30,059 nucleotides of DNA from Alphaproteobacteria bacterium UBA6149 (GCA_002423155.1 DIUV01000052.1:1-30059), one strand, 5' to 3'. Positions 15,926 to 23,319 are shown, counted from the first letter of the stretch. The notes: a model not told the origin generated them from the sequence alone. Program-made: numbers and translations.

Positions 15926-16279
15926 TTAATTCACAAATTTAATAATAGCAGTGATAATAGCTATAGTAGAGGCTGTAACCGCGCCAACGACTGTTCCCAC
16001 CAACCACTTGATAATATCAAGTTTAGCAATGGCTGTTTTAGCATCAACCGCATTTTCCAAGCCCTTAAAGTCCGCTCGTAAAGTCTTAAAATCGCCACTA
16101 AATTCCGACTTAAAGCCAGCGATTTCTTCTTTTGTAGCAACGCTTTCTCTCGCGGCAGCAACTGCATCAATAAAATTTTCTCTTTCAACCGCAATAAAAG
16201 CCTCCGCTTGTTTGCGCGGAATGCCGGCATCTTCAAGCGTTTTAATGTGTTTGAGCGCGTCAAAAGTAATGGCAGCCAT
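15926..16279 (-). CDS. CCDC90/DUF1640-like coiled-coil protein with C-terminal membrane anchor
   Basis: 117 aa, start at 16279 (MAAITFDALKHIKTLEDAG) with GGGGA upstream; the frame stays open further to 16315. Seen: the family opening (TFDxxKxIKTLExAGxPRxQAEA), a coiled coil (about 25-85), and a hydrophobic C-terminal helix (LVGTVVGAVTASTIAIITAI). Bacterial relatives are small tail-anchored coiled-coil proteins of unknown role; mitochondrial CCDC90 homologues act at the inner membrane. A clear paralogue lies at 19602-19973, and a fragment of a third copy lies just upstream. Confidence 0.85.
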   Translation of the reverse strand: MAAITFDALKHIKTLEDAGIPRKQAEAFIAVERENFIDAVAAARESVATKEEIAGFKSEFSGDFKTLRADFKGLENAVDAKTAIAKLDIIKWLVGTVVGAVTASTIAIITAIIKFVN

Positions 16280-16344
16280 AACGATAATCCCCTGATATTT
16301 ATAGCAGCATAACAAAAAACCGTTTTACAGTCAAATCAGATGAC

Positions 16345-16385
16345 AACTAAATTCCGACTTAAAGCTAGAAAGTTCATTTTTGTTT
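16345..16385 (-). pseudogene. Fragment of a third CCDC90-like gene
   Basis: About 40 bases (CTAAATTCCGACTTAAAGC core) repeat the segment at about 16097-16137 inside the intact CCDC90 gene with a few changes. Read on the minus strand it encodes NELSSFKSEF, matching EEIAGFKSEF of the intact copy. It overlaps the 3' end of the vapD pseudogene, so the vapD stop codon may come from this fused-in fragment. Confidence 0.65.
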
Positions 16386-16660
16386 TCGCTTTATGCGTTT
16401 AGTAAAATCTGACCATTGTTCAATTTTAAATGCCCTTATGTCGCGGATGGATGCTGGTATCCATGACAATGCTGCGATGGCATCCATAGCGTCCATTAAA
16501 TTTGCCAGATCTTCATCATCGCAGACATATAGGCTTCCTTGTACTCGACAAAAACCATATCTGCCAAGGTCGCACCAATTTCCGCATAGGCTGCGGGAAC
16601 ACCTTTGGGATGGTTTTTTATGGTATCCTTTACGACCAAATCAAATGCTATTGCAAACAT
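16374..16660 (-). pseudogene. vapD: VapD-type ribonuclease (Cas2-like fold), frameshifted
   Basis: VapD is a small endoribonuclease toxin with a Cas2-like fold. Reading from ATG 16660 gives MFAIAFDLVVKDT..HHP-type sequence (NHPKGVPAAYAEIGATLAD) to residue 34. The family continuation (YGFCRVQGSLYVCDDEDLAN...IRDIRAFKIEQWSDFT) is intact but one base out of frame from about 16559. Restoring a single T near 16559 gives a 95-aa protein of normal VapD length ending at 16374-16376. A MITE sits at its start codon, supplying an in-frame upstream extension of 27 codons. As it stands the reading frame ends early at 16496. A sequencing error is the main alternative. Confidence 0.88.
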
Positions 16661-16663
16661 CAC

Positions 16664-16859
16664 CAGGGCGATTTCACCAATCGTTAATTTTGTCTTTTTG
16701 TAATAAAACTCTCCATTGTCATGCCGCTGTAGAGCGGCATCCATGCCAAACCATTGGCTTATACGCTAGTTGATAGGCATGGATACCGCTCTTCAGCGGT
16801 ATGACAAGAGATATTTTAGTGAAAAAATGTCAAAATTAACGATTGGTGAAATCGCCCTG
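16664..16859. mobile_element. MITE copy 1 (196 bp) with 10-bp target duplication
   Basis: Terminal inverted repeats of 29 bp start CAGGGCGATTTCACCAATCG and end with the complement. Inside is a second palindrome (CATGCCGCTGTAGAGCGGCAT; CCGCTCTTCAGCGG). It is flanked by exact 10-bp direct repeats CAAACATCAC at 16654-16663 and 16860-16869. It has no coding capacity, so it must depend on a transposase elsewhere. On the minus strand the duplicated target reads GTGATGTTTG and contains the stop of DUF5397 and the start of vapD. Confidence 0.93.
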
Positions 16860-16865
16860 CAAACA

Positions 16866-17060
16866 TCACTTAGCCTCTGGGTCATTCAGGACGTCTTTTA
16901 AACCATATTCTAGCCGCTCGCCCGATTCGGGTATTTCTATTTCCACCTGCCATTCATTGTTTTTTTGACCAGCAGGGCGCAGGACTTGATAGGGGATGCC
17001 GAAAAAGCCGAATTGGTGAAAGGTACCGATTATTTCTGGGTTGGGAAAGGGGGCGCTCAT
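16866..17060 (-). CDS. DUF5397-like small protein, putative VapD partner
   Basis: 64 aa, start supported by GGAG six bases upstream. It resembles the DUF5397 family (NPEIIGTFHQFGFFGIPYQVL...ESGERLEYGLKDVLNDPEAK), which I recall as a common upstream neighbour of vapD. Its stop TGA lies in the target duplication: before the MITE inserted, the sequence would have read TGATG, the stop sharing its A with the vapD start. This suggests a coupled two-gene toxin-antitoxin-like operon, now split. The antitoxin role is inference. Confidence 0.75.
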   Translation of the reverse strand: MSAPFPNPEIIGTFHQFGFFGIPYQVLRPAGQKNNEWQVEIEIPESGERLEYGLKDVLNDPEAK

Positions 17061-17385
17061 TGGTTGCTCCGTTTATATTTTACTTAGCTATTCTAACAAT
17101 TAATTTTTATTTAGCATAGTGGAATATTACGATTATTCCTCATTTTATAATTTTTGTAGCGACAATAAATAGCTCATATTGAGCTTGCAGATAAAATTAT
17201 CAGCAGCAACCACAATAAAAAACCCTGTGAATACAAAACATTTAATATAAAAAATTAATATAAATGCAAAAAATTTAACTATTGTAACAATTCTGTAACA
17301 ATTCTTCTGTAGATTGACTAATAGGAATTGGAGTATTCCGACTTTATTTTAAACAACAAGAATAAATTTTAGGGGAGAATATATT
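17061..17385. other. Intergenic region upstream of RTX gene
   Basis: No gene seen. It holds the divergent control region of DUF5397 and the RTX gene: a small hairpin AGCTCA-tat-TGAGCT (17171-17185) and an exact 11-bp tandem repeat, TGTAACAATTC twice, at 17283-17304. AGGGGAG stands nine bases before the RTX start. No convincing -35/-10 pair was found. Confidence 0.5.
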
Positions 17386-18708
17386 ATGGTTACATATACT
17401 GGTGATGACAGAGACGATAAGTTCCTTGGCGGTCTTGGTAATGATTCTATGAATGGTATGGGCGGAAACGATTTTATCGTTGGAGACGCAAATAGCAGTG
17501 GTGTTTTTAAATATAATGATTCAATCGGCGGAGCCGATATCATTATTGGTGGAACAGGAAGCGACAAACTTGCTGGTCTTGGCGGAAACGACATAATATA
17601 CGGGGGCACTAACAAATTAGCCAATAGCGAAGCTGATAAAGCCGATACTGCATCAAGAGATAGCATCTGGGGTGGCTATGGTAACGACTTAATTTATGGT
17701 GGTTCTGGCTCGGATATTTTATACGGAGATGATAGTGAGTTTACAACCTTTGGTGGAGCCGATACTATTTATGGCAATAGTGGAAACGATTTTATTGTTG
17801 GTGGTCTAGGTTCTGACAAACTTTACGGTGGCGTTGGAAATGACAGCATCTATTCTGGTGTTCACAGTGGCACACTATACAACTCAAAGCCTGTTGATAC
17901 ATCAGCTAACACCGCTGATGGCGGCGCAGGAAATGATATTGTCATTGGTGCTCTCGGTGCGGATTTATTGATTGGTGGCGTTGGTAACGATATAATTTAT
18001 GGGTGGGAAGGCAATGATACTATTATTGGAGGAACCAAAACCAACCCGACAACCGACAAAGATATTAAATCCGTAGATAAATTATATGGAATATCTGGTG
18101 ATGACTATATTTATGGTGGCGTTGGTAACGATATAATCTATGGTGATGATGACGTGGTTCTAAGTGTTTCTGGAGCAGATTATCTTTCTGGAAATGCAGG
18201 AAATGACCGACTTGTTGGTGGGTTAGGAAAAGACACCTTACTTGGCGGCGATGGTAACGATAAGCTTTTTGCTGGTAATGATAAAGACTTTGCAGGAACA
18301 ACTGATGCAAGCCTGAATTCTCTTTATGGTGGAGCAGGTAACGATACACTTTACGGCGGGGCAGGATCTGATCTACTAGAAGGTGGAGCAGGTAGAAATG
18401 TTTTACATGGTGGCGGTGGATCGGATACTTTTGTGTTCTCAAAAAATGCACTAGCTGAGGTTGAACATGCTCAAGATTTCGATAAAGCAATAGATATCTT
18501 AAGTGTTGCTGGTCCAGCAACTGTTTCGCTAGGAATATACTGGAAAAGTGGTTCAGGAGATTCTATACGCTACTTCGAAGAGAGTGGAGCAGGAAGAAAG
18601 ATTGTAGAAGCAGTTAAGATAACAGAGGATGCGAGTGGTCATGTAATGTTCTTCGACAATGTAACAGATGAACATTATTTTGATGGAATTGCGAATCTTC
18701 ACTTATAG
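17386..18708 (+). CDS. RTX (hemolysin-type Ca2+-binding repeat) protein
   Basis: 440 aa made almost entirely of GGxGxDxUx nonapeptide repeats from residue 13 to about 345, in several blocks (GGAGNDTLYGGAGSDLLEGG; GGVGNDIIYG) separated by 15-30-residue spacers with Ser/Asp/Thr. The repeats fold into Ca2+-filled beta-rolls outside the cell. The last 90 residues are non-repeat (SDTFVFSKNALAEVEHAQDFDKAID...) and probably carry the type I secretion signal. There is no N-terminal signal peptide and no recognisable enzymatic domain. No type I exporter genes are in the window. Likely an extracellular or surface structural/adhesive protein rather than a pore former, but this is inference. Confidence 0.92.
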   Translation: MVTYTGDDRDDKFLGGLGNDSMNGMGGNDFIVGDANSSGVFKYNDSIGGADIIIGGTGSDKLAGLGGNDIIYGGTNKLANSEADKADTASRDSIWGGYGNDLIYGGSGSDILYGDDSEFTTFGGADTIYGNSGNDFIVGGLGSDKLYGGVGNDSIYSGVHSGTLYNSKPVDTSANTADGGAGNDIVIGALGADLLIGGVGNDIIYGWEGNDTIIGGTKTNPTTDKDIKSVDKLYGISGDDYIYGGVGNDIIYGDDDVVLSVSGADYLSGNAGNDRLVGGLGKDTLLGGDGNDKLFAGNDKDFAGTTDASLNSLYGGAGNDTLYGGAGSDLLEGGAGRNVLHGGGGSDTFVFSKNALAEVEHAQDFDKAIDILSVAGPATVSLGIYWKSGSGDSIRYFEESGAGRKIVEAVKITEDASGHVMFFDNVTDEHYFDGIANLHL

Positions 18709-18742
18709 TAATAAAATATTAAGTTATAACCTAAGGGTTACG

Positions 18743-18863
18743 CTGCCCGACAATTTTTTAATAAAACATTTATATATCAAAACAATCAGTTGTCATCCTA
18801 GCTCAAGGCGAGAATGACAACCGAGACAGCAGAAAAGAATAAAAAATGTCGGGCAGTGTTTTT
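18743..18863 (+). terminator. Terminator-like stem after RTX gene, interrupted by a repeat
   Basis: CTGCCCGACA (18743-18752) pairs with TGTCGGGCAG (18847-18856), followed by TGTTTTTAAAG. The arms are about 95 bases apart, and the intervening sequence contains a separate small palindrome (18789-18821). A normal terminator loop seems to have been expanded by insertion. Confidence 0.6.
18789..18821. repeat. Dispersed small palindrome (GTTGTCAT...ATGACAAC)
   Basis: Arms GTTGTCAT and ATGACAAC with inner GC/GC pairing. The right half matches the element at 42-75. It lies inside the loop of the RTX terminator stem. Confidence 0.65.
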
Positions 18864-18983
18864 AAAGATTGTTCATTATCTATAGATATTGTAAAAACAT
18901 TCAAAATATTATAAAAATAATTGGATGTATTTATAATAACATTAAATTTAGTTAGTTTTAATTGTATAAAAGGAGTATTAATT

Positions 18984-19349
18984 ATGGAAATTACTAATAA
19001 AAATAAACAACTGTTTTGGATGGCGGCGGCTTTTGCTGGTGCTATTCTTCTCGGGGCGGACAATGCTTTTGCAGCGGAAAACCCTCTACAGCAAGTTTTA
19101 TGTAACGTGGTTGATTTCGTTACTGGTCCTGTTGGTTCGGCGTTGGCGACGCTTGCCGTAATCATCATAGGGGTTGGTGCTTTGATGGGTAAAGTATCTT
19201 GGGGTATGGCAATCATCGTAGGTTTGGGTGTTGCAACCGTATTTGGTGCGCCTACTTTGGTGAATAATATTGCTGGAGGTAGTGATAATGCCAATTGCAC
19301 AGGTGGAAGCGATATCTTCGGCGGCGGCAGCGGCGGCAGCGAAAGATAG
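18984..19349 (+). CDS. virB2: VirB2/TrbC-like pilin of a type IV secretion system
   Basis: 121 aa. The ATG at 18984 is chosen because AGGAG lies eight bases upstream; an in-frame start exists at 18921. Seen: signal peptide with cleavage likely at AFA|AEN (about residue 32), then two hydrophobic helices (GSALATLAVIIIGVGALMG and GMAIIVGLGVATVFG) joined by a short polar turn, the VirB2 prepilin layout, then a Gly/Ser-rich tail. Two Cys (in LCNVV and ANCTG) could form a disulfide. VirB2 subunits polymerise into the pilus of VirB/Rvh systems. virB4 and virB6 follow about 1.6 kb downstream. Confidence 0.85.
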   Translation: MEITNKNKQLFWMAAAFAGAILLGADNAFAAENPLQQVLCNVVDFVTGPVGSALATLAVIIIGVGALMGKVSWGMAIIVGLGVATVFGAPTLVNNIAGGSDNANCTGGSDIFGGGSGGSER

Positions 19350-19372
19350 TAAGTTTTATCTTAGCTACAAAA

Positions 19373-19410
19373 AATTAAAGGGAATATCCGTAAGGATATT
19401 CCCTTTAATT
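19373..19410. terminator. Intrinsic terminator after virB2
   Basis: A perfect 17-bp stem (AATTAAAGGGAATATCC / complement) with GTAA loop, 23 bases after the virB2 stop. The U-tract is inside the stem. A strong A-run precedes it, so it may also stop minus-strand transcription. It would separate abundant pilin mRNA from downstream genes. Confidence 0.8.
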
Positions 19411-19445
19411 ATGCCCAAAAAAACAAAAAGCGCGCAAGCGACTAG

Positions 19446-19544
19446 CCCACCCCTTCCAAACATTGCTAACAATGTTCACGAAGAAAAGTTAGTTTCCTGC
19501 GCGGTTTTTTATACTCCCCTATTTATTGCCCACACAAATAATCT
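19446..19544. repeat. 99-bp direct repeat, copy A
   Basis: Closely matches 20011-20052 plus 20259-20314 (copy B, interrupted by a MITE). It contains a hairpin AACATTG-ctaa-CAATGTT (19459-19476) and ends in TGCGCGG followed by T6, so the transcript could terminate. In copy B the hairpin is AACATTGC-aa-GCAATGTT, extended by a paired G-C, which favours a conserved RNA structure. Confidence 0.75.
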
Positions 19545-19601
19545 CGTTTGACTTTTAAGCATTTTTTTGCTATTATCAGAGTAATATTAAGGAGAATATT
19601 T

Positions 19602-19973
19602 ATGACTGCGGTTACATTTGATACCTTTAAATATATAAAGACCTTAGAAAATGCAGGAGTTCCGCGTCAACAGGCAGAAGCTCAGGTTACCGCTCAGCAA
19701 GAGTCTTTAGCGGAAGCGTTGGAAGCACAAGCCAAAAACACGGTTAGCAAAGAAGAAACAATATCCTTCAAATCCGAATTAAAAGCAGATATATCTTCCC
19801 TACGTAGCGAATTAAAATCAGATATATCTTCCCTACGCAGCGAATTAAAGACTGATATTGCTGGTATTCGTGTGGAAATAGAAACCGTTAGATCCGACTT
19901 AATTAAATGGATGTTTGGCGGATTTTTAACTATAATCAGCATGTTGGTTGCCATACTGATCAAAACACACTAA
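19602..19973 (+). CDS. CCDC90/DUF1640-like coiled-coil protein, second paralogue
   Basis: 123 aa, start at 19602 with GGAG eight bases upstream. It opens like the paralogue at 15926-16279 (TFDTFKYIKTLENAGVPRQQAEA). The middle contains an 11-residue tandem repeat (DISSLRSELKS / DISSLRSELKT), encoded by a nearly exact 33-bp DNA duplication, forming a hendecad-type coiled coil. The C-terminus is one membrane helix (MFGGFLTIISMLVAILI). Its position between virB2 and virB4 is suggestive, but a link to secretion is unproven. Confidence 0.87.
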   Translation: MTAVTFDTFKYIKTLENAGVPRQQAEAQVTAQQESLAEALEAQAKNTVSKEETISFKSELKADISSLRSELKSDISSLRSELKTDIAGIRVEIETVRSDLIKWMFGGFLTIISMLVAILIKTH

Positions 19974-20010
19974 CCACATAAAATAGCATAAAAACCGAGC
20001 CGCAGACCAA

Positions 20011-20314
20011 CCCAACCCTTCCAAACATTGCAAGCAATGTTTACGAAGAAAACAGGGCGATTTCACCAATCGTTAATTTTGTCTTTTTGTAATAAAACTC
20101 TCCATTGTCATGCCGCTGTAGAGCGGCATCCATGCCAAACCATTGGCTAAGATGCTAGTTGATAGGCATGGATACCGCCCTGCGGCGGCATGACAAGAGA
20201 TATTTTAGTAAAAAAATATCAAAATTAACGATTGGTGAAATTGCCCTGACGAAGAAAAGTTAGTTTCCTGCGCGTTTTTTATATTCCCTCATTTATTGCC
20301 CACACAAATAATCT
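20011..20314. repeat. 99-bp direct repeat, copy B, split by MITE copy 2
   Basis: Left part 20011-20052, right part 20249-20314. Removing the MITE and one target copy restores a 98-base sequence collinear with copy A at 19446-19544. This is an independent empty-site comparison for the insertion, because copy A shows the unoccupied target ACGAAGAAAA. Confidence 0.85.
20053..20248. mobile_element. MITE copy 2 (196 bp) with 10-bp target duplication
   Basis: Same termini as copy 1 (CAGGGCGATTTCACCAATCG / complement) and same length, with only a few substitutions. Exact direct repeats ACGAAGAAAA flank it at 20043-20052 and 20249-20258. The near identity with copy 1 indicates recent movement. Confidence 0.93.
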
Positions 20315-20439
20315 TTGATTATTTATAAAAATTCATATATAATCGTTAGAGTTGAATATGTGTTTTGCATGCCACCCTATACCGATAGAACTATTAACAA
20401 CCACCATCACATTAAATAAAAATGATTCTTTGTAAAAGC

Positions 20440-20545
20440 CCATCCATTGTCATACCTATGCAGGGCGGTATCCATGTCTATCAATTAGCTGTTAAGCCAA
20501 TGGTTTGGCATGGATACCGCCCTGCATAGGTATGACAATGGATGG
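20440..20545. repeat. 106-bp palindrome with perfect 37-bp arms (MITE core element)
   Basis: Arms 20440-20476 and 20509-20545 are exact complements over 37 bases (starting CCATCCATTGTCATACC); the 32-base centre contains AGCCAATGGTTTGG. The centre and inner arms match the core of the 196-bp MITEs, but the outer terminal repeats are absent. It is a solo core or an independent REP-like element. Confidence 0.88.
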
Positions 20546-20652
20546 CGTGCCTATATAATTTGCTGTTATATAATGTAAAGCCACATTGTTAATAGTGCTG
20601 TCATGTAAGGTGGTTAATAGCTTTTAAGGCTAATAAAAAGAAAGGAGTAAAT

Positions 20653-20937
20653 ATGAAAATAAAACCTGAATATATTGAATATAAAAATGATGCCCCCGAG
20701 ATACCCAAAGAAATGTTTAAAAACGCCCAGTGTTTTGATGAAATTCCCAAAGAATTACAACAAGCGCTCAGAAACATAAAACGCGGCCGCCCAAGAAAGC
20801 CTGAAAAAGACAAAAAAGTCTCCTTACATTTAAGGGTGGATCCTGAAGTCGCCATAAAGTTCCGCTCGCTCGGCAAAGGCTGGCAAACGCAACTAAATGC
20901 AACTTTAGTTGCTGCCATCAAACAAGGTCAGATATAA
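20653..20937 (+). CDS. BrnA-like antitoxin / DNA-binding protein, without BrnT
   Basis: 94 aa, strong AGGAG seven bases before ATG. Seen: RGRPRKPEKDK linker then SLHLRVDPEVAIKFRSLGKGWQTQLNATL, the C-terminal pattern of BrnA-type antitoxins (ribbon-helix-helix DNA binding). BrnA normally follows the toxin gene brnT, but no BrnT-like frame occurs in the 680 bases upstream. The gene lies 15 bases ahead of virB4 in the same direction, so it may have become a regulator of the secretion genes. That role is inference. Confidence 0.8.
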   Translation: MKIKPEYIEYKNDAPEIPKEMFKNAQCFDEIPKELQQALRNIKRGRPRKPEKDKKVSLHLRVDPEVAIKFRSLGKGWQTQLNATLVAAIKQGQI

Positions 20938-20952
20938 AGGAAGCCTCGACAA

Positions 20953-23319
20953 GTGTTTAATAAAAAACAAAAACGCGTAGAAGATTTACAAACTCTCAGA
21001 GACATTACCGATGATGTCTTAGAGGATGAGTTTGTCCCTTACGCATGCTTATTTAACGAAAACACTATTTTAACTAAAAACGGCGAATTATTACAAACTA
21101 TTGTCATTCGCAATCCCCTGCAAGGCTCCAAAGAGGATGCCCCATCTTTGCGGGAATATCTGCGTGATGCGGTTGCTAAACATATCCCCTCCCCACGTTT
21201 TGCCTTGTGGTTTCATACGGTACGCAAAAAAGTTGATGTTACTGCCCCTGGTAATTTTTCTAATAAATTTGCCTACGCATTGAATAAAAACTGGTCGGAG
21301 CGCAATCGCTTCGCCGATCAATATGCCACTTATGTTTATATCAGCATCGTGCGCGAAGGTGAGGCAATTCCCTTAATGCGTCCGCAAGCTTTCTTACGCG
21401 GCATTTTTCCTTTTGCGGAAATAAATCACCGCAATGAATATCTGGAAAATATTCATCAAGAATTAAATAAAGTAACACAAAACCTCATTCAAGCTTTGCG
21501 GCCCTTTGGTGCGCAAATATTAGGCAGCACATCTAAAACCAACAAACGTGGCGAGAAAAATTTTTATTCTGAACAAATGCAGTTCTTAGAACGCATTATC
21601 AATTTAGAAGAACGCCCAATGCCCTTTACCAATAAAGCACTAGATAAATATCTCACTAATGGCGAGGTTACTTTTGGTTTTAATGCCATGGAGGTTCGCA
21701 CCCCCAAAGGCAATCGTCGTTTTGGCGCTCTGCTTACCATCAAAGAATATAAAGAAGCATCTTTGGGAGCATTAGATCGTTTTTTAATGTTGCCGATTGA
21801 TTATATCGTCACCCAATGCGTAGATTTTATTAACTCTGAAGATGCGCTAAAGAATTACAAAACCCAAGGCTATTTCGCCGATTTAGGCAACGATCCCAAG
21901 CTACAAGCCCAGACGGAAATAGATAAAATATTAGATTCTGATAACGGCAAATCCACCGATTTTGGACAACAGCAAACCACTATTTTCATCCTCGCCGATG
22001 AGCTTATCCAACTAGAAAGGGATGTGTTATTGGCCACGCGTCATCTTTGCAATGTCGGGGTTATTGTTGTGCGGGAGGATATTCATTTTGAAGAATGTTA
22101 TTGGGCACAATTACCAGGTAATTTTGAATTTTTACGCCGCCTACGCCCCACCAGCACGCACCGTATTGCCGGTTTTGCGAATACCCCACCCTTTGTGGCA
22201 GATACTAGCGCAGATGACAAATGGGGCTTTCCTATCAGTAGTTTTCACACCGCCAATGGTATGCCTTATTGCCTGCATTTACATGATGGAGATAATCCTA
22301 ACAGTAGCATATTCGGGCAAAATATTCGTTATGTAACTCGCATCAGCCATTTTTTGCTCACGCAGGCAACCAAATACAAACCGCAGATTTTTTATGTTGA
22401 TTCTATCGGCAGAGGTCGAGCAATCGCTAAAGAATTAGGCTTGCGCAGTTGGCAGCCTGCAGAAGGATTAAATCCGTTTATTCTCCCAGATAATCCGTCG
22501 AACCAAGCATTTTTGCTCCGTTGGTTAGGCATTATCGCCCGCATAAGTGGAAAAAAATTACCGCCTGAAGCACAAGAAGCGATAAAAACCACTATTGCCG
22601 ATATTATGCGGCTTCCGCAAAGCAAGCGCAGCTTTGCCTTGTTTCTTGCGCGAGTTGCCGAAAAATCACTTGCCACCGCTTCCGCTTTCGCCGACTGGGG
22701 TAGTAATGGTAAATATGGCTATTTGCTACAAGCAGATGGTTCTTTTAATCTTGCTGATAATCCTTATTTTGATTTTTCTAATCTTATGGAAGTGCCCCCT
22801 GCACGTATTGTGCTTGCCTCTTGGGTGCTGCAATATATCACCGCCAATATTACTGAAAAACGGAGTATTTTGCTTTTAAGTGATGTTTTTGCACTATTGG
22901 CAGACACGCATATTCTCGCCAGCTTACCCGCATGGTTTGGTTTTTTGAAAAAAAATGATTGCGCGTTGCTTTTGGCCTCAGGAGAAATAGAGTCGGCTTT
23001 TAATAATCCTATTCTACCAACAATATTTAGTGAAATGGCAAATCGTTTCTTTTTGCCCGATCCGCTACCTGATGCCGCTTATGCAACCATTGCTCAGTTG
23101 GATGAAACCCAATTTAACTATCTGGATATGATGGAAGCAGAAGCGGGGCATTTTCTACTCTGCCAACGCAAACAAACCATTGTCGGCACACTAGACCCCG
23201 ACATAATCGCCGAGCATGAAGAAACCATAGCTGGCGATCCTCCCTCTAATTTTGGTCTATCTTCTAAAGCTGATATATCCTCCGCAGAAGAACAAGAGGA
23301 GGATATATCTTTATGGTAA
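20953..23319 (+). CDS. virB4: VirB4-family protein with degenerate ATPase site
   Basis: 788 aa; GTG start with AAGGAAG upstream. VirB4 normally powers pilus assembly and translocation at the inner membrane. Seen: an N-terminal VirB4/CagE region (residues about 1-400) and a C-terminal region collinear with the VirB4 ATPase domain. The Walker A position reads IFGQNIRYVTR (Gly455 onward) with no GxxGxGKS/T. The Walker B position reads ILLLSDVFALL (Ser643-Asp644) where DE is expected. Flanking family features remain (FLLTQATKYKPQIFYVDS; LLASGEIESAF; RFFLPDP), so this is one intact frame, not a decayed gene. It probably cannot hydrolyse ATP and may be a structural paralogue, as described for the second VirB4 copy in Rickettsiales. 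No second VirB4 is in the window. Confidence 0.9.
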   Translation: MFNKKQKRVEDLQTLRDITDDVLEDEFVPYACLFNENTILTKNGELLQTIVIRNPLQGSKEDAPSLREYLRDAVAKHIPSPRFALWFHTVRKKVDVTAPGNFSNKFAYALNKNWSERNRFADQYATYVYISIVREGEAIPLMRPQAFLRGIFPFAEINHRNEYLENIHQELNKVTQNLIQALRPFGAQILGSTSKTNKRGEKNFYSEQMQFLERIINLEERPMPFTNKALDKYLTNGEVTFGFNAMEVRTPKGNRRFGALLTIKEYKEASLGALDRFLMLPIDYIVTQCVDFINSEDALKNYKTQGYFADLGNDPKLQAQTEIDKILDSDNGKSTDFGQQQTTIFILADELIQLERDVLLATRHLCNVGVIVVREDIHFEECYWAQLPGNFEFLRRLRPTSTHRIAGFANTPPFVADTSADDKWGFPISSFHTANGMPYCLHLHDGDNPNSSIFGQNIRYVTRISHFLLTQATKYKPQIFYVDSIGRGRAIAKELGLRSWQPAEGLNPFILPDNPSNQAFLLRWLGIIARISGKKLPPEAQEAIKTTIADIMRLPQSKRSFALFLARVAEKSLATASAFADWGSNGKYGYLLQADGSFNLADNPYFDFSNLMEVPPARIVLASWVLQYITANITEKRSILLLSDVFALLADTHILASLPAWFGFLKKNDCALLLASGEIESAFNNPILPTIFSEMANRFFLPDPLPDAAYATIAQLDETQFNYLDMMEAEAGHFLLCQRKQTIVGTLDPDIIAEHEETIAGDPPSNFGLSSKADISSAEEQEEDISLW

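Larger units (their letters stand above)
19974..20652. other. Gene-free, repeat-rich 680-bp gap
   Basis: No coding sequence is supported. From left to right: direct repeat copy B interrupted by a 196-bp MITE, then an AT-rich stretch, then a 106-bp perfect palindrome (20440-20545), and a region with two TATAAT boxes (20553-20558 and 20569-20574) ahead of the brnA-like gene. virB3, expected near virB4, is not here. Confidence 0.75.

Noticed and set aside
16490..16565. Programmed frameshift in vapD
   Set aside because: No typical slippery heptamer plus pseudoknot is apparent at the junction, and the start is also disrupted by a MITE; mutation is simpler.
16393..16773. 126-aa plus-strand frame
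   Set aside because: Runs antisense through the vapD pseudogene and into the MITE; no start signal or family match.
16664..16859. Insertion sequence with its own transposase
   Set aside because: Only 196 bases, no coding capacity; called a MITE instead.
17386..18500. CRISPR-like periodic repeats
   Set aside because: The periodicity is imperfect 27-base coding repeats (RTX nonapeptides), without unique spacers.
18065..18520. 151-aa His/Leu-rich minus-strand frame
   Set aside because: Antisense to the RTX repeats; composition is a mirror of repetitive Gly/Asp codons.
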